Shown here: positions 17,825 through 26,073 of the stretch, in pieces
How positions within the stretch are numbered: the first letter of the stretch is position 1
How the letters are laid out: every line of letters starts with the position of its first letter
Assembly (NCBI RefSeq): GCF_001642955.1
Contig: NZ_LWSK01000048.1
Location: 1 to 42,398, forward strand
From: Rubripirellula obstinata
GTDB lineage: Bacteria > Planctomycetota > Planctomycetia > Pirellulales > Pirellulaceae
Reading direction: 5' to 3'
DNA: 42,398 nucleotides
Translations under genes and position numbers: made by a program
The notes under the pieces: generated by a model
Seen by the model: the letters and a program-made list of their open reading frames with translations, nothing else
The model's database searches: none
Told to the model about the DNA's origin: nothing

Positions 17825-20031
17825 GCGGTTTCCACCTGCTGACCAGTGGAACGCTGACCACTGGAATGCTGACCCAACCGCTGGCTAATCCAAAGCTCGG
17901 CGATCATCGCGAACAACAACGCAGACAGAATCCAACGCCAAATTTCGCGACCGTACCGCCCAGTTTGATCGTCCTCAATCAGCGATTTCGGTTCACCATA
18001 AACCGTGGCTCCGATCGCATCGGCGGCGTTTTGTACCCGAGCCGGATCGACGCCACGCGATATCGATTCGGACGGCAGCACTTCCATCACGCGAATCGAC
18101 TGCTTGGCGATTGACGATTCTTTTACAACGGAACGAAAACGATAGACGCCCGGCTTGGATGTGTTGGAAACCGCAAGCACTGATCGGCCGTCAAGTTCTT
18201 GTGGCGAAATCAATCGGTCGTCTTGGCCTGGTCGCGTGAAGTAGAACGCGGCCTGCTTTGCGTTTTCTTGATCGGGCGGCATTAGATCTGACGTTGCCAA
18301 GACCAGTGTTTCACCGACGTTAAAATTCATCGACTGGTTGGAACCGGCCAGATCCAAAACCATTTGCTGGATCATCGGAACAAACACGGGCCGAAGCGGC
18401 AACGTCGATCCGCTTGCGTCCGCGGCGATCGCAAACTGAACGATGCGTCCGAGACCGCGATCAGACATCACGATCAACGGGTCGCCCGATTCAAGCGAAA
18501 CTAATGTGGTCGTTAATTCGCCGGAACGCAGACGCAGTTGTCGATAACTTGACACCTGCACATCGGAAAACAGGTCTCGCGACGTGTCACCGAACAACGC
18601 CCAAGGTGAATAGTCAGCGTTCCGCCCAGCGATCGCAAACAGATCGCCATCCGGCGAATCACTGCCGATCGATTCACCCAATTCGGCTGGCATCTGAAAA
18701 GAATCTGCGGCAGTTCCCCAGCTCGAATTCAATCGCTTTTGATCTAAACCGGCTTGGTCAAACAGGATCACCGAACCGCCGTTATGGACGTAGTCGCCGA
18801 TGATTTGACGTAGGTTCGACGTTGGTTCGGTTAATCCGGCTAACACGATGACATCAGGATCGGAAACAGGCAGCTTGGTTTGCAGATCCGCGGTTGAAAT
18901 GCGGGTGGTTTTGACGGGATCCGTCAACGGAGAGCCGCTAAATGCAAACGGAGACAATGCGACCTGCAGAAAACGACTTTTGTTCGCATCGTCCACCAAC
19001 CACACATTGACTTGCTCGATCACATCGACGGCCAGCGTTCGCTGGTTGTCCGCCGCCAGCGAATCGGCGAATTCGATCGAGGCCGTGATCGCGACCGGGC
19101 TAGGCGTGTCGAAGGTCCGAACGAATTTCACGGATGCAAACGACCGCGGTTGAACGGTGATTGGTTTTGAAGATTCACGCTTTCCGTTGACCGACCAGAC
19201 CACGTTGGCTGCTTCGATTGGGTCATCGCCGTGATTGCGAATTCGAGCTAAAAACACCGCTTGACGTTCCACGACGGCGGCGGCTGATTCCATGGTGATT
19301 GATTCGACGGAGACGTTTGCTTGCTGGTCCGCTGATTGATCCGCTGCGATATTTAGAAATTCAAACTTAGTGCCTTGATCTGACACAGATTCAGCGAAGC
19401 TTTGCAAACGCGTAAGCGAAGCGTCATCGATCATGTTGGTCTGAAAATCGGAAACAACCATGACGCGTGGATTGGGCTGGGATGCCTGCTTTGCGGCTGC
19501 GCTGGCTGATTGAATCAACCCGGCCAGATCGACGGGGCCGCTATGCGGTTTGGTGGCGTCAATGGAGGACCGGGCGGTTGCTGGACCGATTCGCGTGATC
19601 GGCGATGACGGATCGCTGCTGCGAATCAGGATGATTTCGTCGCGGCGAGTGAGCGAATCCAAGACAAGATCAATTGCGTCGTGGGCGTCGTCCATGCGAA
19701 CGCGACCAGCCGACGTTGCGAATCCCATGCTGCGTGAATCGTCAATCGCGATCACCACCGATTGGGCCGCGTCACCGGGCAACGCTTGGAAACCAGTCAA
19801 CAATGGCCGTGCCAAACAGAACGCCAACAAAATCGGCACGCAACATCGGACCAACAGCAACAATAGATTCAGCCATTGGATGCGTCGCCGATTGGTGCGC
19901 ATCATTCCTTCGATCAGGTGCATGGCTCCCCAATCGACGGTGCGAAAACGACTGCGATAAAAAAGGTGGATCGCCAGCGGGATCGTGAACGCCAATCCAC
20001 CCAGCGCCAGCAAGCCGTTGATTAACGTCAC
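17821..20031 (-). CDS. BatA-domain vWA membrane protein
   Basis: A 736-aa protein with the BatA (aerotolerance regulator N-terminal) signature: two helices, 7-25 and 54-74, flanking the basic FYRSRFRTVDWGAMHLI loop. A vWA domain follows with MIDAS D-x-S-x-S at residues 97-101 (IAIDDSRSMGF). The large remainder (about 280-700) is extracytoplasmic with Ig-like and GATase-like segments, closed by a helix near the C-terminus (WILSALLFAMIAELWI). Bat proteins act in envelope stress in Bacteroides and in MoxR-linked chaperone systems. It is coupled by overlaps of four bases to the DUF58 gene upstream and the vWA gene downstream. Confidence 0.87.
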   Translation of the reverse strand: MTLINGLLALGGLAFTIPLAIHLFYRSRFRTVDWGAMHLIEGMMRTNRRRIQWLNLLLLLVRCCVPILLAFCLARPLLTGFQALPGDAAQSVVIAIDDSRSMGFATSAGRVRMDDAHDAIDLVLDSLTRRDEIILIRSSDPSSPITRIGPATARSSIDATKPHSGPVDLAGLIQSASAAAKQASQPNPRVMVVSDFQTNMIDDASLTRLQSFAESVSDQGTKFEFLNIAADQSADQQANVSVESITMESAAAVVERQAVFLARIRNHGDDPIEAANVVWSVNGKRESSKPITVQPRSFASVKFVRTFDTPSPVAITASIEFADSLAADNQRTLAVDVIEQVNVWLVDDANKSRFLQVALSPFAFSGSPLTDPVKTTRISTADLQTKLPVSDPDVIVLAGLTEPTSNLRQIIGDYVHNGGSVILFDQAGLDQKRLNSSWGTAADSFQMPAELGESIGSDSPDGDLFAIAGRNADYSPWALFGDTSRDLFSDVQVSSYRQLRLRSGELTTTLVSLESGDPLIVMSDRGLGRIVQFAIAADASGSTLPLRPVFVPMIQQMVLDLAGSNQSMNFNVGETLVLATSDLMPPDQENAKQAAFYFTRPGQDDRLISPQELDGRSVLAVSNTSKPGVYRFRSVVKESSIAKQSIRVMEVLPSESISRGVDPARVQNAADAIGATVYGEPKSLIEDDQTGRYGREIWRWILSALLFAMIAELWISQRLGQHSSGQRSTGQQVETA

Positions 20032-20930
20032 GGCCGCTGTCTCCGTTGCGAAAGATACTCGTGCAACATCTCCACCACCGGCCGATCCGTCTTCACTTCG
20101 ACAAGATCAACCCGGTGGCGACGGCATGTCTCGCGAAGCTGCGTTTGATGCTGTTCGTACTTGGCAAGATACCGCTGGCGAACCGAATTCGCATCGACCA
20201 TTTCACGACGCCCCAGGTTTTCCAAGTCACGAAACTCGATCCGTCCCTGGAACGGAAAGTCGGCCTCATCTGGGTCCAGGATTTGAAACAACAGGACTTC
20301 ATGTTTCTGACCGCGAAGCTGTGCCAGCGACTTGCCAAGCGATTCCAGATCACTCATCGCGTCGGTGATCAGAACCAGTAACCCGCGGCGTTTCAACTTC
20401 GGTGAAATTTTGCGAATCGCTTCGCCAAGATCCGTGCTGCGGCGGCTGGCCGATTGTGCGATCGCCGTCATCACTGCGGTCAGGTGCGACGGACGACTGC
20501 GAGGCGGAACGATCGTGCGTGGTTGATTGTCAAAGGTGACGACGCCAATCGCATCCTGTTGCGACAACAGCAAATAGCCAATCGACGCGGCCAACACTTG
20601 CGCGTAATCGTATTTGGATTGCCCGCCGCTTCGATCGCCCGAATACTGCATCGAACCACTTTGGTCGACCAACAACGTGCATTTCAAATTGGTCTCTTCT
20701 TCAAATTCGCGAATGTAAAGACGATCACTTTTCGCAAACGCCTTCCAATCGATATTCCGCAGTTCATCACCGGCGACATAGGGTCGATGTTCTTTGAATT
20801 CAGAACTGAATCCTTTCTGCGGCGACCGGTGACGACCGCTGCTCAACCCTTCCACCACTTCGCGAGCGAGCAGTTGCAGATTGGCAACTCGCGAGAGATC
20901 TTTTGGTGTGACGAGGTCAAGCAGTCGCAT
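20028..20930 (-). CDS. DUF58/vWA protein of MoxR-type gene clusters
   Basis: A 300-aa soluble protein. The DUF58 core is clear: SGRHRSPQKGFSSEFKEHRPY..GDELRNIDWKAFAKSDRLYIREFEEE (about residues 31-79), followed by a vWA-like MIDAS D-x-S-x-S (LLVDQSGSM, 89-93). DUF58 proteins normally work with a MoxR-family AAA+ ATPase, which is usually the gene just upstream. Here the upstream gene is a divergently oriented thioredoxin lipoprotein, and no AAA+ protein occurs anywhere in the window. It is the first gene of the operon; a promoter was not identified in the 405-bp region upstream. Confidence 0.9.
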   Translation of the reverse strand: MRLLDLVTPKDLSRVANLQLLAREVVEGLSSGRHRSPQKGFSSEFKEHRPYVAGDELRNIDWKAFAKSDRLYIREFEEETNLKCTLLVDQSGSMQYSGDRSGGQSKYDYAQVLAASIGYLLLSQQDAIGVVTFDNQPRTIVPPRSRPSHLTAVMTAIAQSASRRSTDLGEAIRKISPKLKRRGLLVLITDAMSDLESLGKSLAQLRGQKHEVLLFQILDPDEADFPFQGRIEFRDLENLGRREMVDANSVRQRYLAKYEQHQTQLRETCRRHRVDLVEVKTDRPVVEMLHEYLSQRRQRP

Positions 20931-21335
20931 GGATGGGGATGCAGTCAGGTGCGAGTTGAAAAATAGGTTGATAGTGGGCTGTTCAAACCCGAAGCCGTCA
21001 AGCCGATTGGATCGAGCAATTCAATGACGGAATTCTATTATAGCCGTATGATCCCGGTTGCCGTCCTTGCTCGAGATGAGCATCGCGAAAAAAAACTAAG
21101 GTAGCGAATCTCGCAGAGAGATTCGGCCGTGCGGAAATCAAAAGTCTCTGCGACTTTCGCTACCTCAAAGCTCGTCAGTTGTTATTCACGCGACGCTAAC
21201 TGTGGCCTGTCAAAGAACTCGTAGCCTTTCGAAGAGTGATGAAGTCGTTTATGTTAATTTTGTGGTTGCAATGAGTAACGGGCACCGAGTCCTAGAATCA
21301 TCTCAGTAGACAATATAACCGAGCGAGAATCGATC
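20931..21335. other. 405-bp divergent intergenic region
   Basis: It separates the DUF58 operon from the thioredoxin lipoprotein gene and must contain both promoters. The only clear structure is the palindrome at 21099-21165. No convincing reading frame or RNA gene was recognised in either direction. Confidence 0.6.
21099..21165. repeat. Palindrome with aggtagcgaa ends
   Basis: The arms aggtagcgaatctcgcagag (21099-21118) and 21146-21165 match at 18 of 20 positions. A second nested palindrome (cgaatctc/gagattcg) lies in the left half. It resembles family C in using the sequence gcgaaagtcgc. Confidence 0.8.
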
Positions 21336-22679
21336 ATGAACGCAGTACGGAAATTGAGTTTGGTATTGGTCTGCTTTGTGGCGGGGTGCAGTCGGTCGTC
21401 AGATGACAACTCTAGCGACCTGGCAGAATCTTCGACGGTTCCGGAGTCCGTGGCAGCCACGCAATTGCAACCAGCCAAGTCGCCGGAAGTCGAACCCGAC
21501 GATCCATCATCTCAATCGCAGCCCCCGCCTGAACCACTCGCCATTGGATTAGTCGCTCCGCCATTGGACGTTGAGCACTGGTTTACGAGCACCAGGCCGC
21601 CGGTCACTGAATTCGAACCGGGTCAGGTTTACGTTGTGGAATTTTGGGCCACGTGGTGTGGGCCTTGCATATCCAGCATGCCCCACTTGGCCGAACTGCA
21701 AAAGGAGTATGCCGACCAGTCCGTTCAAATTATCAGCATCACGCGGGAAAAAGTTGAGACGGTCGAAAAGTTTTTGGATAAGCCAGCCAACATCGGACTG
21801 CCAATGAAAAAACCAGCAGACAAGTCTGATTCCGCCGAAGACAAAAATGCCGAAGACAAAACTGACGAGGAAACTGACGAAGAAGCAGAGCCCGTGACGT
21901 ACCGCGAGTTGACCGCGGCGTATAGCTTGACCGCGGATCCGGATGGCTCCGCCTACAGATCCTACATGGAAGCGGCTGATCGAAAAGGCATCCCGTGTGC
22001 CTTCATCGTCGGTAGTGATGGACACGTCGAGTGGATCGGCCACCCGATGGCGATGGACGAACCTTTGGCTAACATCGTCGCTGGTGACTGGGATCGCGAA
22101 GAGGCAAAAGCAGAGTTCATTCGCGAAGAAAAACGGTTCACCTTGTTCATGGAGATTATGAAGGCGCACCGAAGCAAAAATTTCGATCAGGCTCTCGAGA
22201 CCCTGGAGCAAAACCAAGAATTGTTTACCGGATCGCAATACGAAGGTTACCTGTCCAACATTAAGCTTGAATCAGCACTACGTGACCAAGACAGCGAAGC
22301 CGTTTTAAGCGAAATCGAAACGCTGCGAGAACTTGAGGACGGCGACGGTTCTGTCACCAATGCCTGGGCATGGAAGGTATTCCAAGCGGTGGATGCTGGC
22401 TATCCCGACGACGCGAAAATCGTCGCCGCCACGATCGACGCTCTGGAAAGTGCGACGGAGAATTCGACGGTCGATTTGACTTGGTCCGCGATGGATACGT
22501 TGGCTCACTTGAAGGCTCACGTCGGCGACACCGACGCCGCCATCGCGTTGCAAACAAAGGCAATCGAATTGGCACCACAACGCATGACCGACTCAATGCA
22601 AGCTTTCTTGGACGAACTCACCAAGGACGACGCGGAGGAGCCTACGCCGGAAGATGAAGAGGAAGAGGAAGACGAGTAG
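21336..22679 (+). CDS. Thioredoxin-like (TlpA/redoxin) lipoprotein with acidic insert
   Basis: A 447-aa protein with a lipoprotein signal (FVAGC, Cys18) and a Ser/Pro-rich linker, so it is probably anchored in a membrane and faces the periplasm. The thioredoxin fold has the active site FWATWCGPC (residues 103-111), conserved PCAFIVGSDGHVEWIGHP, and a Lys/Asp/Glu-rich insertion (about 160-192) between the first helix region and the rest of the fold. The C-terminal half is helical, TPR-like (AYAL..., MDTLAHLKAHVGDTDAAIALQTKAIELAP), and ends in a run of acidic residues. Planctomycetes have many such redoxin-TPR proteins; the substrate is unknown. The neighbours give no clear operon. Confidence 0.88.
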   Translation: MNAVRKLSLVLVCFVAGCSRSSDDNSSDLAESSTVPESVAATQLQPAKSPEVEPDDPSSQSQPPPEPLAIGLVAPPLDVEHWFTSTRPPVTEFEPGQVYVVEFWATWCGPCISSMPHLAELQKEYADQSVQIISITREKVETVEKFLDKPANIGLPMKKPADKSDSAEDKNAEDKTDEETDEEAEPVTYRELTAAYSLTADPDGSAYRSYMEAADRKGIPCAFIVGSDGHVEWIGHPMAMDEPLANIVAGDWDREEAKAEFIREEKRFTLFMEIMKAHRSKNFDQALETLEQNQELFTGSQYEGYLSNIKLESALRDQDSEAVLSEIETLRELEDGDGSVTNAWAWKVFQAVDAGYPDDAKIVAATIDALESATENSTVDLTWSAMDTLAHLKAHVGDTDAAIALQTKAIELAPQRMTDSMQAFLDELTKDDAEEPTPEDEEEEEDE

Positions 22680-22786
22680 CGGGTTCCGATGAGAACACGA
22701 CGCATGGCGCGATGCACAACACAGTTGAACGGTTTAGAAAGGCTTCAACAGCGTTGCTCTATAGGGCTGACAGATTCGTCTCTTCT

Positions 22787-23323
22787 TCATGCGTTTGGAA
22801 GCGTTTCCGCGAACTCCTTGACCACCGGTCGCTCGGGCAATCTTGGGTTGACGTGCGGACGGCATTTTAGCAGCAATGCTTGTGCCTCCATCGCGGTCAT
22901 CGATCGGTACTTCATCAACCAGCACAGTGCGACCGTCGCGCTTCTCGCGCGGCCGGCTTTGCAGTGGATGTAGACCGTTTCGCCGGCGCTTGCGTGTTGC
23001 TGCACAAACTCGACCGCATCGATCACGTCTTGCAATTTGGGGTGCGTGAAATCAGTGGTCGGAATGTGCAATTGGGCGATGCCGTGTTCACTGTACTGTT
23101 TCGTCGGCCCGGCGTATTCTTCGCACGTATTGACGACCGCGCGGACGCCGGCGGCATGCATCACTGCCACATCGCGGGCGGATGGGCGAGCACCAACGAT
23201 CACGTTATCGTCGATCGAATCCCACCAATTTCGCACTTTCAAAATGCGTCCCAGCGTGACATTCCAAGCCAGGGTCGGATAAAACACCGTTCTGGCGTAC
23301 ATTCGTTTGAGTGCGTGGTTCAT
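22787..23323 (-). CDS. PTPMT1-type phosphatidylglycerophosphate phosphatase (dual-specificity phosphatase fold)
   Basis: The catalytic loop HCKAGRARS has the C-x5-R signature (Cys121, Arg127 from the ATG at 23323), with the likely general acid in the TTDF loop (about Asp91). Beyond the loop, the protein follows mitochondrial PTPMT1 along its length: FYPTL near the start, WWDSIDDNVIVGARP, the AVVNTCEEY strand, and RPHVNPR before the C-terminus. A mammalian-type PGP phosphatase has been reported in Rhodopirellula baltica, so dephosphorylation of PGP to phosphatidylglycerol is likely. A TTG at 23374 would add 17 residues with no counterpart in the family. It is divergent from the FabZ-like gene across 103 bp. 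Confidence 0.85.
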   Translation of the reverse strand: MNHALKRMYARTVFYPTLAWNVTLGRILKVRNWWDSIDDNVIVGARPSARDVAVMHAAGVRAVVNTCEEYAGPTKQYSEHGIAQLHIPTTDFTHPKLQDVIDAVEFVQQHASAGETVYIHCKAGRARSATVALCWLMKYRSMTAMEAQALLLKCRPHVNPRLPERPVVKEFAETLPNA

Positions 23324-23426
23324 CCAAACAGAATAGGAATCCAGGACGACTTGTCCAACCGGCTGAATCGACAACGCTTTGCTTCATTTCATCTTCTTTT
23401 GATCTCCCGTAATCTCTCTGCCCAAA

Positions 23427-23918
23427 ATGCCTGACCTTTTTCGCCATCGTTTTGAATCTGTCGCTGATTATCTGCACCATCGCCCGCCATACTTGTTGAT
23501 TGATGCCGTCACTGAAATCGCGGACGATTCGATCGAGACAACCACGACCGTTGCTGAAGATGCATTCTTTATCCAGGGGCACTTTCCAGGCGCACACGTT
23601 TTGCCCGGTGCAATCATGCAGGAGATGACGACTCAGAGTGCCGGGATTTTGATCGCCGGTAACTTCAACCCAATGGAAACGTATAACACTCACGATCCGG
23701 ATTTCAACGAGTTCGCGTTGGGCGTTCTGGTGAAGGTCAAATTTGGTCGCTACCGGGGATTCGCAAGACCCGGTGACCAGCTCTCGATCTCGATCAAGCT
23801 GGATGAAAACGTTGATCAGGTTTTTGACTTTTCAGGGAAGATTGTTTGCAAAGGAAAAACGATCTATCGCAATCAGTTTCAGTTGACGAATATGCGCAGC
23901 GATATGCTTCGTGGGTAG
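23427..23918 (+). CDS. FabZ/FabA-like hotdog-fold 3-hydroxyacyl-ACP dehydratase
   Basis: A 163-aa protein. HHRPPYLLIDAV, QGHFPGAHVLPGAIMQEMTTQSAG and the later VKVKFGRYRGFARPGDQL match the FabZ fold; the catalytic His52 (GHFPG) and Glu66 are both in place. It would dehydrate 3-hydroxyacyl-ACP in fatty-acid elongation or a related lipid pathway. Residues 75-95 (FNPMETYNTHDPDFNEFALG) form an insertion longer than in typical FabZ, so a specialised substrate is possible. Divergent neighbour of the PTPMT1 gene, both plausibly in membrane-lipid metabolism. Confidence 0.85.
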   Translation: MPDLFRHRFESVADYLHHRPPYLLIDAVTEIADDSIETTTTVAEDAFFIQGHFPGAHVLPGAIMQEMTTQSAGILIAGNFNPMETYNTHDPDFNEFALGVLVKVKFGRYRGFARPGDQLSISIKLDENVDQVFDFSGKIVCKGKTIYRNQFQLTNMRSDMLRG

Positions 23919-23974
23919 GAAGAGATAGACAAAAAAATTGTTGTCAAAAAAATGGTGTGCGAGGTGCATGCCAA

Positions 23975-24036
23975 CATTTACCTCCACCGCGCAGCGGGAG
24001 AGGTAAATGCCCTGAAAAAAACATTGTTTTTCAAAA
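23975..24036. terminator. Hairpins between convergent genes, possible bidirectional terminator
   Basis: The arms catttacctc (23975-23984) and gaggtaaatg (24000-24009) are perfect. A second A/T-rich hairpin follows (tgaaaaa/tttttca, about 24016-24036). The FabZ-like gene ends before and the barrel-like gene ends after, so termination of one or both is plausible. Confidence 0.45.
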
Positions 24037-24063
24037 CGGAGGTTGCACTGGTTGTAAAGATTT

Positions 24064-25161
24064 TTACAGCAGTGGAACGTTCAGCGTTTTGGACCAGGTT
24101 GGGTCGGTGGTGGCGATGCGGGCGTCGGGTGGTAGGCCGGTCAGGGATTCTGCGTAGCCGCGGAATTCGTCTAGGTACGGTGACAGCATGTGTTGGACGA
24201 TCGCTGGGATTCTGGATTCGGCGACCGATCGCATTTGCGGCGACTTTGGCGGATGATACATGCCCAATTCCAAGGTTTCGCTGACGTACTGAAACAAGTC
24301 GTTGCACCAGGGATCAATACTGACGCCGGTTGCGCCGAAATGTGTCAGCTTAACGGCGTCGGTCGGTGTCATGCCGCTGGTTTCAATCCATAGCGGCGTT
24401 GTTTGGTCAGTTGACTTGCCAGTCGATTGAACAGCCGAATCGTCGATCAATTTGCGAGCTTGCTGGATGTATTTGGCGATCCGCAGCGGTGTTAGTTCTT
24501 CGTCGCTTAAACGCAGCAAAATACCGTCGGGTTTTTGAGTTAAAATTTGCGGCAATTCAGTTTCCAAGCGATGTGGAAACAACGATACCAGCACCATTGC
24601 CGATGGCGACAGTACTTTTAGTTGTTGAATTTTGATTGACAGTGTTTGCAACGACGACACGTCGGGCGGAAACGATGCGGCCGGAATCCAACTGCCGCCA
24701 CCGAGCGGTTTGTCGGGCGGTGTTGATTCCCAGCGGGCAATTTGGCTCGGCGAATACGCGTACCGACCATCGCTGTCACGCGGAACGGTCAACCGAAAAT
24801 CGATCACGCTGGCTCCATCAAAATCCTGCGGCGAAATTCCGTAACGCTCCGCTCGATAGGGAACGATTCGGCGCCGGGTTTCAGCGTTAGTTTCAGCGCC
24901 AATTTCAGCGTTGGATTCAGCGTTTGGCTCGCCGTGGAAATGCGACGGTTCATCTTTGCTTGACAGATCACTTAACAACGCCGAAACGATGACGCCTTCA
25001 TCAGCGATCGCGGCAGCCAAGGCATCTGCGGCGGTGGGCACCAGCGTATGCCACGGCGGATTGCTGTAGAACATTGCTGGCGATTGCGTTTGAACGTGTC
25101 CCTGCCATTTGCGACCGGTTGCCGGCGGCAGGAAGACGAGCGAGCCAAGACGGTTTTCCAT
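24064..25161 (-). CDS. Barrel-like protein paired with GXGXG domain (degenerate glutamate-synthase FMN-domain-like, tentative)
   Basis: A 365-aa protein with no firmly recognised family. Its C-terminal half alternates strands and helices as a TIM barrel would (IKIQQLKVLSPSAMVLVSLF; PDGILLRLSDEELTPLRIAKYIQQA; PLWIETSGMTPTDAVKLTHFGATGVSIDPW), similar in order to the last barrel turns of the glutamate-synthase FMN domain. The Cys cluster for 3Fe-4S and the usual HTGGTG-type FMN loop are absent, so the activity is doubtful. The start ATG overlaps the stop of the GXGXG gene as TAATG, which supports tight coupling. Near residues 83-98 a 12-bp tandem repeat (24879-24926, four copies) encodes an NAE/AET-rich stretch. 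Alternative: an unrelated barrel protein. Confidence 0.6.
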   Translation of the reverse strand: MENRLGSLVFLPPATGRKWQGHVQTQSPAMFYSNPPWHTLVPTAADALAAAIADEGVIVSALLSDLSSKDEPSHFHGEPNAESNAEIGAETNAETRRRIVPYRAERYGISPQDFDGASVIDFRLTVPRDSDGRYAYSPSQIARWESTPPDKPLGGGSWIPAASFPPDVSSLQTLSIKIQQLKVLSPSAMVLVSLFPHRLETELPQILTQKPDGILLRLSDEELTPLRIAKYIQQARKLIDDSAVQSTGKSTDQTTPLWIETSGMTPTDAVKLTHFGATGVSIDPWCNDLFQYVSETLELGMYHPPKSPQMRSVAESRIPAIVQHMLSPYLDEFRGYAESLTGLPPDARIATTDPTWSKTLNVPLL

Positions 25162-25952
25162 TACGACCGCCAACTTGGATTGACTTCGCCACGTCCGGCT
25201 TCTTCGGCTTCCAACAACGCCTTCGGAACGACGCGCCGAAAATCCTTTGCCTCGCCGCGGATCGACGCATTGAGAAGCAGTAACCCCAACCGCAGCAGTT
25301 CTCGTTTTCGCAGCGGAGCCTCGGTCACTCCGTCGGCCAAACTCTTCGCCTTGCCACGAATAAACACCGTCATGTTGCTCATCGCATCGCCTAGAAATTC
25401 GCCTGCGTCACCGCCGATCACCATCAAACCACCCAGCGCACCGATTCCACAGTGATCACCGACATTGCCGCGAACAAAAATCCCACCGCCTCGCATCGCA
25501 CCGCCGCATCGATCGCCTGCGGAACCGTACACCGCCAACGTGCCGCCCGTCATCGCGGCACCCGCACCGTCGCCCGCGTTGCCGCGAACTCGAACCGTGC
25601 CGCTGGACATGCCTTCGGCGACGCCGTGACCGACGTGGCCTTCGCAACGCAATTCGGCATCGCTGCAAAGCGCGAACGCATAATGGCCCAGCGATCCATC
25701 GACGCGAATGTCCACGGCACGGTTGATCCGCATCAACGCATGGTCACGCTTGTTGCTCTTGATCAGGATTGACGTTAACTCTTCGTCGGAATCGGAAAGC
25801 GGAACCGAATAAATGGCATCACGAAGCTCTGTCGTGCCCAGTTGATCCATCGAGAATTCGTACTGACAAGTCGCCAGCAGATTCACCCCGGACGACCGCG
25901 ACATCGCGGCGTCGGGCTTGGAGGAAATCGGCTTGGATGGATCTTTGGGCAT
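25161..25952 (-). CDS. Free-standing GXGXG domain protein (glutamate synthase C-terminal domain family)
   Basis: A 263-aa protein dominated by right-handed beta-helix repeats of the GltB C-terminal GXGXG type (about residues 85-200): GHVGHGVAEGMSSGTVRVRGNAGDGAGAAMTGGTLAVYGSAGDRCGGAMRGGGIFVRGNVGDHCG and on. In bacterial glutamate synthase this domain is structural, and free-standing forms occur in formylmethanofuran dehydrogenase (subunit C) and methylamine-glutamate N-methyltransferase (subunit B). Here it is encoded with a barrel-like partner but no class-II amidotransferase domain and no small GltD subunit. The gene follows punA by 73 bp. Catalytic role unknown. Confidence 0.85.
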   Translation of the reverse strand: MPKDPSKPISSKPDAAMSRSSGVNLLATCQYEFSMDQLGTTELRDAIYSVPLSDSDEELTSILIKSNKRDHALMRINRAVDIRVDGSLGHYAFALCSDAELRCEGHVGHGVAEGMSSGTVRVRGNAGDGAGAAMTGGTLAVYGSAGDRCGGAMRGGGIFVRGNVGDHCGIGALGGLMVIGGDAGEFLGDAMSNMTVFIRGKAKSLADGVTEAPLRKRELLRLGLLLLNASIRGEAKDFRRVVPKALLEAEEAGRGEVNPSWRS

Positions 25953-26000
25953 CAGAGATTTTTCAAGCGATCAGTTGGGTTCGGTTGGGTTGGGTTCCTG

Positions 26001-26073
26001 GTGGACTGAACCCTGGCGGGCCCAGCTACGGGGAGGTTCGAGAAGTTGATTCGGGACAGTTTCTTAGCACGCC
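26001..26073. repeat. Dispersed repeat, family E, copy 2 (includes punA 3' end)
   Basis: Positions 26018-26073 match 3132-3187, and 26001-26020 (gtggactgaaccctggcggg) recurs perfectly in reverse complement at 28130-28149. The stop codon and last residues of the phosphorylase lie inside this repeat. Confidence 0.75.

Noticed and set aside
24064-25952. Complete glutamate synthase (gltB) broken by a frameshift
   Set aside because: The domain order is reversed (GXGXG first), the amidotransferase domain is missing, and the two frames are joined by a regular TAATG overlap.
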